Positions 1 through 6,929 of a stretch of DNA of 7,692 bases are shown one piece after another. The stretch is taken from positions 1 to 7,692 of the forward strand of contig JAATGE010000623.1 of assembly GCA_015654825.1 (NCBI GenBank), in the 5' to 3' direction. Both the position numbers and the translations under genes were made by a program. The stretch's first letter is position 1; every line of letters begins with the position of its first letter. A model generated the notes under the pieces. The model was not told where the DNA came from, searched no databases, and saw only the letters and a program-made list of their open reading frames with translations. The DNA comes from Rhodospirillales bacterium (GTDB taxonomy: Bacteria > Pseudomonadota > Alphaproteobacteria > Acetobacterales > Acetobacteraceae).

Positions 1-70
1 CGCTTGCCGCGCCTACCGCAGCCGAAACGGTTGGTCCACGGGCGCGATTGCACAGGCGGATCTGGGACAG

Positions 71-128
71 CCCCAAAATTAATGGGGTCTGGGGACTAGT
101 CCCCAGCGGGTCCAGGGCAGAGCCCTGG
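71..128. repeat. Cluster of three hairpins, intergenic repeat or terminator
   Basis: Three inverted repeats sit almost back to back. Positions 71-87 have arms CCCCA/TGGGG around a 7-nt A/T loop. Positions 89-106 are a perfect 18-bp palindrome, CTGGGGACTAGTCCCCAG. Positions 112-128 have 7-bp arms CCAGGGC/GCCCTGG around AGA. The cluster starts about 30 nt downstream of the stop codon of the flavin-dependent oxidoreductase and is the only strong secondary structure there, so it may end the leftward transcript. It lacks a clean run of T after any stem, which is unlike a textbook intrinsic terminator. The arms have the look of a dispersed intergenic element of the kind common in Acetobacteraceae-type genomes (recollection, not a search). 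The structure is seen directly; its role is inferred. Confidence 0.6.
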
Positions 129-158
129 CCTTCCTACCTTATCCCACATGCGCCCCCA

Positions 159-1355
159 CTACCCGCCAGCGCCGATCATCCCGGTCTTGCGCGCCGCCAC
201 CATGGCGCTGGCGTCACCGTACTTCTCGAATGTTGCTTTGGCGGCCGCGTGCGACTCGCCGCTATAGCCGGCCGAGTTCTGCTTCCAGTTGTCATAGGAC
301 GCAACGCGGTTTGCATTGGCGTTGCTGAATCGCGGCCGTACGTAGCGTGCATAGAGTTCGTACGACCGCTTGGTTTCGTTCCAATCCGCCCAGTCGTGTG
401 ACTGCTGCAGAAATACGCCGAACTCGCCCTGCTTGTTGCGCAGCTTCGTCAGAACCTCCACCGCGTCGTCGGGCGTGCCGATGGCGATATGGCCGGAATC
501 GAGCATGACATCGACCGGGTCGCGGCCGACCAGGTCGCCGAAGCGGCCTGGGGTCAGCGTGCGCGCGTAGTCGAGATATTTAACCAGGCCGATGCGCACG
601 TTCTCGCGCGCCTTGTCGCGCGTTTCCGCGATGTGCATCGGGCCCATGAGCCGCAGCCGATTGCGGTCCATGGTGCGGCCATATTCCGCGGCGACGTCGC
701 AGGCATGTTTCCAGTTCACGTCCAGCACATTGAAGCCGCCGGCGGCATCGGTTGCCGCCACGCACAGCATGGCGAGATCATATTTGCCCGCGAGACGACC
801 GCCGGATGGCGTTGCGGCACTCGCGACCGCGATTTCCGGGCGCGGCTGCGTATAGGGCAGCAGATGCGCGCGCGCCTCCTGCAGGTCGTACCACTCGGTC
901 TTTTCGGTGACGGATTCGCCCGCCATCAGGCGCAGGATTACGTCGAGCGCCTGCGCCATGCGGTCGCGCTGCGCCTTGGGATCGATGCCGAGCATCTTGG
1001 CATCGGAAACGAGCAAGCCGGGGCCGAAGCCGAACTTCACCCTGCCGCGCGCCTGATGGTCGAGCTGGATCAGCCGGTTCGCCACCATCAGCGGCTGATG
1101 ATACGGCAGGGATACGACGCCGGTGCCGAAGGTGATGTTGCGCGTGCGCTCCACGGCGCCGGCGATAAACAGTTCTGGAGACGCAATGGTCTCGAACCCG
1201 CCGGAATGGTGTTCGCCGATCCACGCCTCGTCATAGCCCAGCCGGTCCAGCCACTCCATCAACTCCAGGTCGCGATGGATCAGCGAATGGGGGTCTTCGT
1301 CGACCGGGTGCAGGGGGGCGAGGAACACGCCATGGCGCATGCTGATGTTCGACAT
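159..1355 (-). CDS. LLM-class (luciferase-like) flavin-dependent oxidoreductase
   Basis: This 398-residue protein belongs to the bacterial luciferase-like monooxygenase superfamily, TIM-barrel enzymes that use reduced FMN (or F420 in some branches) to activate O2. The N-terminus (residues 6-20) is the first barrel strand. The EHH motif at 48-50, inside a GYDEAWIGEHH segment, is typical of the alkanal/limonene monooxygenase-like branch. A glycine-rich GFGPG stretch lies at 109-113. The AIGTPDDAVEVL segment at 291-302 is the usual C-terminal barrel motif. About 55 residues after the barrel (343-398) form a polar, Asn/Ala-rich tail. The ATG at 1355 has a good ribosome site (AAGGAG, about 9 nt upstream), which favours it over the in-frame ATG five codons later. 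No flavin reductase partner is in the window. The gene lies 103 bp after the crotonase, across a palindrome, so it may be transcribed on its own. The family is firm; the substrate is unknown, and a terpenoid or a long-chain aldehyde or ketone is only a possibility. Confidence 0.9.
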   Translation of the reverse strand: MSNISMRHGVFLAPLHPVDEDPHSLIHRDLELMEWLDRLGYDEAWIGEHHSGGFETIASPELFIAGAVERTRNITFGTGVVSLPYHQPLMVANRLIQLDHQARGRVKFGFGPGLLVSDAKMLGIDPKAQRDRMAQALDVILRLMAGESVTEKTEWYDLQEARAHLLPYTQPRPEIAVASAATPSGGRLAGKYDLAMLCVAATDAAGGFNVLDVNWKHACDVAAEYGRTMDRNRLRLMGPMHIAETRDKARENVRIGLVKYLDYARTLTPGRFGDLVGRDPVDVMLDSGHIAIGTPDDAVEVLTKLRNKQGEFGVFLQQSHDWADWNETKRSYELYARYVRPRFSNANANRVASYDNWKQNSAGYSGESHAAAKATFEKYGDASAMVAARKTGMIGAGG

Positions 1356-1402
1356 GGGGACAGTCTCCTTCTTGGCTCCCGGCTCGCGCCCTTACTAAGG
1401 AG

Positions 1403-1416
1403 CGGAACGCGTTCCG
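1403..1416. promoter_or_regulatory. Perfect 14-bp palindrome, candidate TetR-type operator
   Basis: CGGAACGCGTTCCG is a perfect palindrome in the 103-bp gap between the crotonase and the flavin-dependent oxidoreductase, about 48 bp upstream of the latter's ATG. The core AAC-NN-GTT is the same spacing used by several TetR-family operators, including the core of the mycobacterial KstR site. The outer T and A of the KstR consensus are C and G here. On the minus strand a possible -35 (TTGCTA, ending at 1419) lies just upstream, so a bound protein would cover the promoter spacer. No clear -10 is visible and no TetR gene lies in the window. The palindrome is seen directly; operator function is inferred. 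Confidence 0.5.
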
Positions 1417-1435
1417 TCTAGCAAAACATATGGAT

Positions 1436-1453
1436 GCGCCGTTTGGGGGGCGC
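1436..1453 (-). terminator. Weak hairpin after the crotonase gene
   Basis: Arms GCGCC (1436-1440) and GGCGC (1449-1453) enclose an 8-nt loop directly after the crotonase stop codon. On the minus strand a TTTT run follows only about 9-10 nt later, so this is at best a weak or attenuating terminator. It could lower read-through into the oxidoreductase gene. Confidence 0.25.
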
Positions 1454-1458
1454 CTGGG

Positions 1459-2352
1459 CTAGTCGTGCTCAAATGCGCGTAGCCGGACGGGCGCGGTTCC
1501 GTAGGCTTCGTCGCGCATCTTGATCGCCGTGCGCACGCCATGCTGCTTGACGTTGGCCTTCCAGGTCACCCGCCCGGGGCCCTGCGAGAGGTGCGCGCGG
1601 GCATCGACTTCGGTCGCCAGTTTTTGCAGTGTCCGCGCGCCGGACAATTCCATCGCGACATTGACGATGCGCTTGTTCGCGGCGGCGATTTCCGGATCGA
1701 TCAGGGCAATCCGCCGCGCCAGCGTATCAACCTCGGCATCCAGTTCGGCGGCCGGCACTGCGTCCAGCACCAGCCCGATCCTGGCCGCGTCGCGGCCGGT
1801 GATGCTGTCGCCTGTCAACAGCAGCCGTTTCGCCCATTGCGGGCCGACATGATAGAACCAGAAATTGATCGGCGGCGATCCGAGGCCCCGCGTACCGGGA
1901 TGCCCGATCAGTGCGTCATCGGCGGCGATCAGGATGTCGCACGACAAGGCGAGCTCGGCGCCGCCGGCGAGGGCGCGGCCCTGAATTTTCGCGATCACCG
2001 GCTTGTGGGCGTCCGGGATGATCAGCATCTTGTGCATTTTGCGCGTCATCGTCCAGACATCGTCATCGAAGGTGCCGATACGCGTGCGATATGTGCCGGT
2101 GGTATCCGCCTGATTGGCCGGGTTCGCGCCGAAGCCGAGGTCGTAGCCGGCGCAGAAATCCTGCCCGGCACCTTGCAGAACGATGCAATGTACCGCCTTC
2201 AGATCATCGGCTTCCAGCACCGCATCATGCACTTCCTCGAGCAGTTCGGGCGACAGCGCGTTGCGCTTGTCCGGGCGATTCATCGTAATGTAAGCGACTT
2301 TTTCGCGGACCTCGAACGTGATCCAGTCGGTGTGCTTGAGCCATTTGGCCAT
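1459..2352 (-). CDS. Enoyl-CoA hydratase/isomerase (crotonase) family protein
   Basis: This 297-residue protein has the crotonase fold, which stabilises a thioester enolate in an oxyanion hole. Visible landmarks are MNRPDKRNALSPEL (24-37), the first oxyanion-hole segment FCAGYDL (66-72), and the second, GRALAGGAELALSCD (125-139). Glu133 matches the first catalytic Glu of mitochondrial enoyl-CoA hydratase (Glu144 in rat). The second catalytic Glu (rat Glu164, in FGQPEI) is replaced: the aligned segment is IGHPGTRGLG, with Gly153 in that place. Simple syn-hydration is therefore uncertain, and isomerase, hydrolase or another crotonase chemistry is possible. It does not look like the hydroxycinnamoyl-CoA hydratase-lyase subgroup. 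The protein is longer than a typical 260-residue hydratase, with an insertion around 76-100 and a basic C-terminal segment. GGAGG lies 7 nt before the ATG at 2352. The gene follows the acyl-CoA synthetase by 38 bp, so it is probably in the same transcript. Confidence 0.9.
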   Translation of the reverse strand: MAKWLKHTDWITFEVREKVAYITMNRPDKRNALSPELLEEVHDAVLEADDLKAVHCIVLQGAGQDFCAGYDLGFGANPANQADTTGTYRTRIGTFDDDVWTMTRKMHKMLIIPDAHKPVIAKIQGRALAGGAELALSCDILIAADDALIGHPGTRGLGSPPINFWFYHVGPQWAKRLLLTGDSITGRDAARIGLVLDAVPAAELDAEVDTLARRIALIDPEIAAANKRIVNVAMELSGARTLQKLATEVDARAHLSQGPGRVTWKANVKQHGVRTAIKMRDEAYGTAPVRLRAFEHD

Positions 2353-2390
2353 CTACGTGCCTCCCTCGGCGGGTTTCCAGCGGTGCCTGT

Positions 2391-4544
2391 TCATTGCGGT
2401 GCCGTCGCGCGGACGATCAGCGCGTCCACCGCGATCGCGCGCCCGGGGCCGCACAGCACCGGATTGACGTCTATTTCCGCGATTGTGTCCCGATGATCCG
2501 CGGCCAGTTCGGACACCGCGACGATAATGCGCGCGAGCCGATCGATATCGGCCGCGGCGGAGCCGCGAAAGCCGGTGAGCAGCGCGGCGCCGCGCAGCCG
2601 GTGGATCATGGCCAGCGCCTGCGCGTGATCGACCGGAGCCAGTTCGGTTGTCGAGTCCTGGATCAGTTCGACCATGACGCCACCAAGGCCCGCCACCACC
2701 ATCGGCCCGAACGTCGGATCGCATTGCGCACCGACCACTATTTCGATCCCCGCAGCGATCATCGGCTGCACCAGCACGCCGGCGACGCGCGGCGCAGGCC
2801 GCAGGGAAGCCGCCGCGGCGGTGATCGCCCGGTACGCCGCGCGAACCGAAGCTGCATCGGCCAGAGCCAGCCGAACCACGCCTGCCTCGGTCTTGTGCGG
2901 AATGTCCGCCGACTCGATCTTCAGCACCACCGGGTAGCCGATGGTTTCGGCCGCGGCGACCGCTTCCGCCTCATCCTGCACCACCACATCAGGTGCTACC
3001 GGCACCCCGTACAGCGCGAGCAACGATTTAGATTCGCGCTCGGAAAGGTGGGGCCCCGCGCCGAGTAGCAGCCGCCTCGCATCGCCCGCCGCCCGATGGG
3101 CCGCCTGGTGTCGCGATGGCGGCGGCGGACCGGCGAGTGCGGCCTCGCGTGCCTGCCATCGCGCCAGGGCGCGGAACGCTCGTTCGGAGGACTGGAAGCG
3201 CGCGACATGCGGACTGGCCTCGCACTCCGCGGCCCCGGGTCCGTCCTTCCATTCCGACATCCAGGAAATGCAGACCGGCTTGCCCGCGCGCTCGGCCAGG
3301 GCGGCGAACATCGCGACATTGCGCGGTGTGGTACCCGGAATGATCGTCGGCGCCATGACGACGAGTGCCGCATAGCCCGGGTCCGCCAGCATCGCCTCCG
3401 CGCAGGCCGCGTAGGATGCCGGATTGGTCGCCACCTGCGCCGTAATGTCGCAGGGGTTGGAGGCGTTGCCGAAATCCGGAACGTTGGCCTCCAGCACCGC
3501 CCTGGTCGCGGCGCCCGGCGGGGGCATTGCGACACCGGAGCGTTCCGCCATGTCCAGGGCGATGACGCAGGCGCCGCCGGAGGCCGCGATGGCGGCCACA
3601 CCGGCCGCGCGGGGCCGTCCCGCTTTCGCAAGGAAAGCGGCGGTTTCGTAGACATCCTCGAGATTGTCCACCGGCACCGCGCGGATGCGGCGATACTCGG
3701 CCTCGTAAGCGGCATTCGCGCCGGCCAGCGTTCCGGTGTGCGACATCGCGGCGCGCGCCGCGGCGCGCCCGGTCGCGATCTTGTACATGACCAACGGCTT
3801 GCCGGTGGCGAGCGCGCGCTCACCGGCCTCGATGAACCGGTCACCGTCCCTGATCCCTTCGGCAATGCACCCAATTACGGTGCAGGCAGGATCGTCGGCC
3901 AGATAGCTGACGTAATCGCAGACATCGACGTCGCAACTGTTGCCGGCCGCCAGGAAGTGGCTGTAGGCGCCGCCGCGTTCGGAAACCTGCGCAATCGCCT
4001 GGCCGAGCCCGCCGGATTGCGACACCAGCCCCACCGGTCCGGAAGCCGGCAGCCGCGCGCCGTAGCCCGAGGAGAAGGTGAGGCCCGCCTTCGAAATATT
4101 GTTGATCAACCCAAAAACGTTGGGACCGACGATGCGTAGCGCCGAGGCGCGTGCGATGCCGCCCAGCCGCTCCTGCAGCGCGATCCGTTCCGCGATACCG
4201 GTTTCGGCAAAGCCCGAGGCGTAAATCACGCAGCCGCCGATGCCGGCCGCGGCGCATGCCTCGACCGTCCGCTCCACCGCGTCGATCGGCAGCGCGAGCA
4301 CCGCGCAATCCACGATCTCCGGCAACGCATCGACAGTCGGCACACATGGGATGCCGTGCAGTTCGGATGCGTTGGGGTTTACGCCGTAGGTGCGGCCGGT
4401 GAAGGCACGCAGGTTCAACGCGGTACGCGCACCGAACGATGTTTCGCTGCGCGACAGCCCGACGATCGCGACGCTGCGCGGATCGATCAGGCGCTGCAGG
4501 TCGCCATGGCTATAGACGGCGCGGCGATGCGGCAAATGGTTCAC
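2391..4544 (-). CDS. ADP-forming acyl-CoA synthetase (acetate--CoA ligase family)
   Basis: This 717-residue enzyme of the NDP-forming acyl-CoA synthetase superfamily makes an acyl-CoA from a carboxylate, CoA and ATP, giving ADP and phosphate through a phosphohistidine. The CoA-binding Rossmann domain spans about 16-150 (LIDPRSVAIVG near the start). The succinyl-CoA-synthetase-like domains follow, about 165-460, with SHTGTLAG at 268-275, where His269 is the expected phosphorylated residue. A Pro/Ala-rich linker (about 470-490) leads to an ATP-grasp domain (about 495-715) containing IPHKTEAGVV (548-557), FGPMVVAGLGGVMVEL (612-627) and EIDVNPV (690-696). Alpha and beta parts are fused, as in the feruloyl-CoA synthetase FerA and protein-acetyltransferase-type relatives, but no acetyltransferase domain is attached. 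The start is GTG. It overlaps the stop of the upstream dehydrogenase by 4 nt (GTGA) and has only a weak ribosome site, which suggests translational coupling. The acid it activates cannot be read from the sequence; the neighbours point to a substrate for alpha,beta-dehydrogenation. Confidence 0.92.
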   Translation of the reverse strand: MNHLPHRRAVYSHGDLQRLIDPRSVAIVGLSRSETSFGARTALNLRAFTGRTYGVNPNASELHGIPCVPTVDALPEIVDCAVLALPIDAVERTVEACAAAGIGGCVIYASGFAETGIAERIALQERLGGIARASALRIVGPNVFGLINNISKAGLTFSSGYGARLPASGPVGLVSQSGGLGQAIAQVSERGGAYSHFLAAGNSCDVDVCDYVSYLADDPACTVIGCIAEGIRDGDRFIEAGERALATGKPLVMYKIATGRAAARAAMSHTGTLAGANAAYEAEYRRIRAVPVDNLEDVYETAAFLAKAGRPRAAGVAAIAASGGACVIALDMAERSGVAMPPPGAATRAVLEANVPDFGNASNPCDITAQVATNPASYAACAEAMLADPGYAALVVMAPTIIPGTTPRNVAMFAALAERAGKPVCISWMSEWKDGPGAAECEASPHVARFQSSERAFRALARWQAREAALAGPPPPSRHQAAHRAAGDARRLLLGAGPHLSERESKSLLALYGVPVAPDVVVQDEAEAVAAAETIGYPVVLKIESADIPHKTEAGVVRLALADAASVRAAYRAITAAAASLRPAPRVAGVLVQPMIAAGIEIVVGAQCDPTFGPMVVAGLGGVMVELIQDSTTELAPVDHAQALAMIHRLRGAALLTGFRGSAAADIDRLARIIVAVSELAADHRDTIAEIDVNPVLCGPGRAIAVDALIVRATAPQ

Positions 4545-5773
4545 CGGGCTGATGTCGGAATTTCATTGAACGCGATGCCCTTGTCGGCCCGAGGGTCGGG
4601 GGGCATGCCCAGCACGCGTTCGGCAATGATGTTGCGCAAAATTTCATCCGTGCCGCCGGCAATGCGCTTGCCCGGCGCGTACAGTACCGCCTCCTGGAAC
4701 CAGGCGTTCAGCGGTGCCGTGCCTGGCTCCATCACGGCCCCACCCTGGCCGAGCAAATCGACACCGAACATCGCGATCTGCTGCAGCTTCGTCGCGCTTA
4801 CCAGCTTGGCGATCGATGCTTCCGGCCCCGGCACGCCGCCGCGCGATAACGCCGTCTGGGAACGCAGCCGGGTGTATTTCAGCCCCTGTTCCTGCACGTA
4901 CCAGTCGGCGATCTTTTCGCGCACGGAAGCGTCCTGCAGCGCGGGCTGGCCATCGAGTGTCGCCGATTCCGCGAAGGCGAGGATATCTTCCGCGCCGGGA
5001 CCTTCGGCCTCGCCGACAACGAATCGTTCGTTCGCCAGCATGGTCAGCGCCACCGCCCAGCCCTGGCCGATGGCACCCAGCCGGTGGTGGTCCGGAATGC
5101 GCACGTCACTGAGAAAAACCTCGCAAAAATTGGAAGTTCCCGAGATCTGGCGAATTTGCCTGACCTCCACGCCCGGACTGCGCATGTCGAGAATGAAGAA
5201 GGTCATGCCCTGATGTTTGGGCAGGCTCGGGTCAGTTCGCGCGACCAGCATGCCGAATTGCGCGAAATGCGCGTTGGAGGTCCAGACTTTCTGGCCATTG
5301 ACGACCCAGTCATCGCCGTCGCGCGCCGCCCGCGTGCGCAATCCGGCCAGGTCGGAACCAGCGCCCGGTTCAGAAAACAATTGGCACCATAGTTCCTCGC
5401 CAAACAAAGCGGGCCGCGCGAAACGGCCGGCCTGTTCGGCGGTGCCCCAGGTCATCATCGTCGGCATGGCCATGCCGACACTTTGGTTGAAGATGTTCAC
5501 CGGCACATCGTAACGGGCTTCTTCCTGCGCGAAGATGATGGCCTGCATCTGGGTTCCGTCGCGACCGCCATAGCGCCGCGGCCAGTGGATACCCGTGAAA
5601 CCGCAAGCCGCCTTGCGTGCCTGCCAGAGCCTCGACTCGCCGATCGCCTGCGCGTCCAGGGCGCGGCTGCGGTAGCCGCGCGCCGACGCGGCCTTTCGCG
5701 CGGCATTGGCATCGAGGAACGCGCGCGCCTCGGCGCGGAACGCGGCTTCTTCGGCGGTGTCACTGAAGTCCAT
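4541..5773 (-). CDS. Acyl-CoA dehydrogenase, likely catalytic subunit of a pair
   Basis: This FAD flavoprotein (410 residues from the ATG) is expected to oxidise an acyl-CoA to the 2-enoyl-CoA and pass electrons to ETF. The middle domain is intact: SEPGAGSD at 134-141 and the flavin-contacting Trp164-Thr165 in QKVWTS. The catalytic Glu position used by medium-chain dehydrogenases is Gly373 (in IAGGTDEI). Glu249 in LANERF instead sits where isovaleryl-CoA dehydrogenase and FadE26-type enzymes carry their base. The C-terminal domain lacks the Arg-x-x-Phe-Gly motif that normally contacts FAD from a neighbouring subunit; the adjacent dehydrogenase has it. I chose the ATG at 5773 over the GTG at 5785 because GGAG lies about 6 nt before the ATG and the family usually begins MDFSDT. 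The gene overlaps the upstream dehydrogenase by 14 nt, or 26 nt with the GTG. The family is certain; the pairing is inferred. Confidence 0.93.
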   Translation of the reverse strand: MDFSDTAEEAAFRAEARAFLDANAARKAASARGYRSRALDAQAIGESRLWQARKAACGFTGIHWPRRYGGRDGTQMQAIIFAQEEARYDVPVNIFNQSVGMAMPTMMTWGTAEQAGRFARPALFGEELWCQLFSEPGAGSDLAGLRTRAARDGDDWVVNGQKVWTSNAHFAQFGMLVARTDPSLPKHQGMTFFILDMRSPGVEVRQIRQISGTSNFCEVFLSDVRIPDHHRLGAIGQGWAVALTMLANERFVVGEAEGPGAEDILAFAESATLDGQPALQDASVREKIADWYVQEQGLKYTRLRSQTALSRGGVPGPEASIAKLVSATKLQQIAMFGVDLLGQGGAVMEPGTAPLNAWFQEAVLYAPGKRIAGGTDEILRNIIAERVLGMPPDPRADKGIAFNEIPTSAR

Positions 5774-6884
5774 CGGGCTCTCCACGGACGTTGCGCGCCG
5801 ACAGAATGTCGATCAGGCGGTTGCGCCAAAATCGCGCGCTGCCGATCTGGCCGGACAGGCGCTTGGCGCGCCGATAATGCAGATGACAGTCCGCCTCCCA
5901 GGTGAAGCCGATGCCGCCATGGGTCTGGATATTTTGCGTGGCGGCCCGTTCGTAAGCGACGGTCGCGGCAATCCGGGCCGTCGCCGCTGCACCATCGCCG
6001 CCGCCGCTATCGAGCGCCCACGCGCCATGGTACGCGTTCGACCTGGCAAGCTCCACCGCCACGTAAATGTCCGCCAGTTGATGCTTTACCGCCTGCATGG
6101 CGGCGATCGGCCGGCCGAACGCGAAGCGCTCGCGCGCGTAGGCGACGGCCATGTCCAGTGCCGCCTGCGCGCCGCCGACCTGTTCGAAGGCGAACAGAAT
6201 CGCCGCGCGCTCCAGCAGCCGCATCACATCGGGCCAGCCGGTGGCACCCGGCAACGGTTCCGCGGCGGCGCCGTCAAGATCCAGTGCCACGGCACTGCCG
6301 CCCAGTTCCAGCGTGCGCAGCGCGTGCGCGACCACGCCGGGGCCGCGCTCGACAAGATAAAGCCCGATCGACCCGGTAGCGTCGCGCGCCGCGACCACAA
6401 CGATGCCGGCGGCGCCACCGTCGAACACAGGCAGCTTGCGCCCGGATATCGCGCCGGCGGCGAACCGCGCGGCGATGTTCGCGGGCGCCGGTTCGCCGGC
6501 GCCTTCGGCCAGTGCCAGCGTCGCGACAACCGAACCATCGGCAATGGCCGGCAGCCACCGCCGCATCTGCGCCGGCGTGCCGAACAGCAGCAGCGCCTCC
6601 GCCCCCAGGTAGATCGAGGAGGAAAACGGAACCGGCGCCAATGTGCGCCCGATTTCCTCCGCGAGCATGCACAAAGCTTCGTAGCCCAGTTCCGCACCGC
6701 CAAACGCCTCCGGCACGGCGGCACCGAGCCAGCCCATGCGCGCCATGTCCGACCACAGCGCGGCATCGAACGGCGCGCCGCTTTCGGCCTGGCGGCGCAC
6801 CGTGCCGGGGGCGATCCTATCGGACAGGAAACGCCGGGCCTGTTCACGCATCGCCGTGGTGTCGGCAGAGAAGTCGAAATTCAT
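5760..6884 (-). CDS. Acyl-CoA dehydrogenase-like protein, likely non-catalytic partner
   Basis: This 374-residue acyl-CoA dehydrogenase fold protein is the first gene of the leftward operon. The N-terminal helical domain (1-115) is recognisable from MNFDFSADTTAMREQARRFL and GWLGAAVPEAFGG (51-63). The middle domain is degraded: in place of TEPxxGSD there is ALAEGAGEP (124-132), and the Trp-x-Thr flavin motif is missing. The catalytic Glu is absent at both usual places: Ile347 at the medium-chain position and Ala227 at the isovaleryl-type position, although Glu225 lies close by. The C-terminal domain is well kept: ERFAFGRP (252-259), with the FAD-binding Arg253, and QTHGGIGF (320-327). This is the pattern of the non-catalytic subunit in alpha2beta2 dehydrogenases such as the mycobacterial FadE pairs. 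No Shine-Dalgarno sequence precedes the ATG at 6884; a 16-bp tandem duplication covers the start instead. The gene overlaps the next by 14 nt. Confidence 0.9.
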   Translation of the reverse strand: MNFDFSADTTAMREQARRFLSDRIAPGTVRRQAESGAPFDAALWSDMARMGWLGAAVPEAFGGAELGYEALCMLAEEIGRTLAPVPFSSSIYLGAEALLLFGTPAQMRRWLPAIADGSVVATLALAEGAGEPAPANIAARFAAGAISGRKLPVFDGGAAGIVVVAARDATGSIGLYLVERGPGVVAHALRTLELGGSAVALDLDGAAAEPLPGATGWPDVMRLLERAAILFAFEQVGGAQAALDMAVAYARERFAFGRPIAAMQAVKHQLADIYVAVELARSNAYHGAWALDSGGGDGAAATARIAATVAYERAATQNIQTHGGIGFTWEADCHLHYRRAKRLSGQIGSARFWRNRLIDILSARNVRGEPDGLQ

Positions 6885-6908
6885 CGCGTCAGCAATTCAT
6901 CGCGTCAG
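6878..6908. repeat. 16-bp tandem duplication over a start codon
   Basis: AATTCATCGCGTCAG occurs at 6878-6892 and again, identically, at 6894-6908, a period of 16 bp. On the minus strand each copy carries an ATG. The proximal one (6884) starts the dehydrogenase. The distal one (6900) is out of frame and meets TGA after three codons (ATG AAT TGC TGA). No purine-rich ribosome site is near either. The duplication is seen directly. Confidence 0.85.
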
Positions 6909-6929
6909 GCGGCCTGTCCGGTGCGGGCG

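Noticed and set aside
2..82. Frame open from the window edge to TAA at 80-82, possible tail of a convergent gene
   Set aside because: It has only 26 codons, ends inside the first hairpin, and all three forward frames are open for a similar distance. Nothing distinguishes it from chance in G+C-rich DNA.
48..401. 117-codon open frame on the plus strand at the left edge
   Set aside because: It runs antisense through the C-terminus of the flavin-dependent oxidoreductase and through the hairpin cluster, and its product has no recognisable domain.
489..1421. 310-codon plus-strand frame opposite the oxidoreductase gene
   Set aside because: An antisense shadow caused by G/C-rich third positions; the product is Arg/His/Ala-rich with no domain pattern.
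1540..2496. 318-codon plus-strand frame opposite the crotonase gene
   Set aside because: An antisense shadow of a clearly recognisable crotonase family gene, with no ribosome site or family motif.
3096..4139. 347-codon plus-strand frame opposite the acyl-CoA synthetase
   Set aside because: An antisense shadow with a Gly/Arg/His-rich composition typical of frames opposite G+C-rich genes.
1459..4544. Ligase plus crotonase as a ferulate FerA/FerB-type pathway
   Set aside because: The ligase is of the same broad type as FerA, but the crotonase lacks the hydroxycinnamoyl-CoA hydratase-lyase pattern, and a ferulate route would not need an acyl-CoA dehydrogenase pair.
5774..5785. GTG start at 5785 for the second acyl-CoA dehydrogenase
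   Set aside because: It adds only four residues before the family-typical MDFSD start, while the ATG at 5773 has a well-placed GGAG. It is kept only as an alternative.
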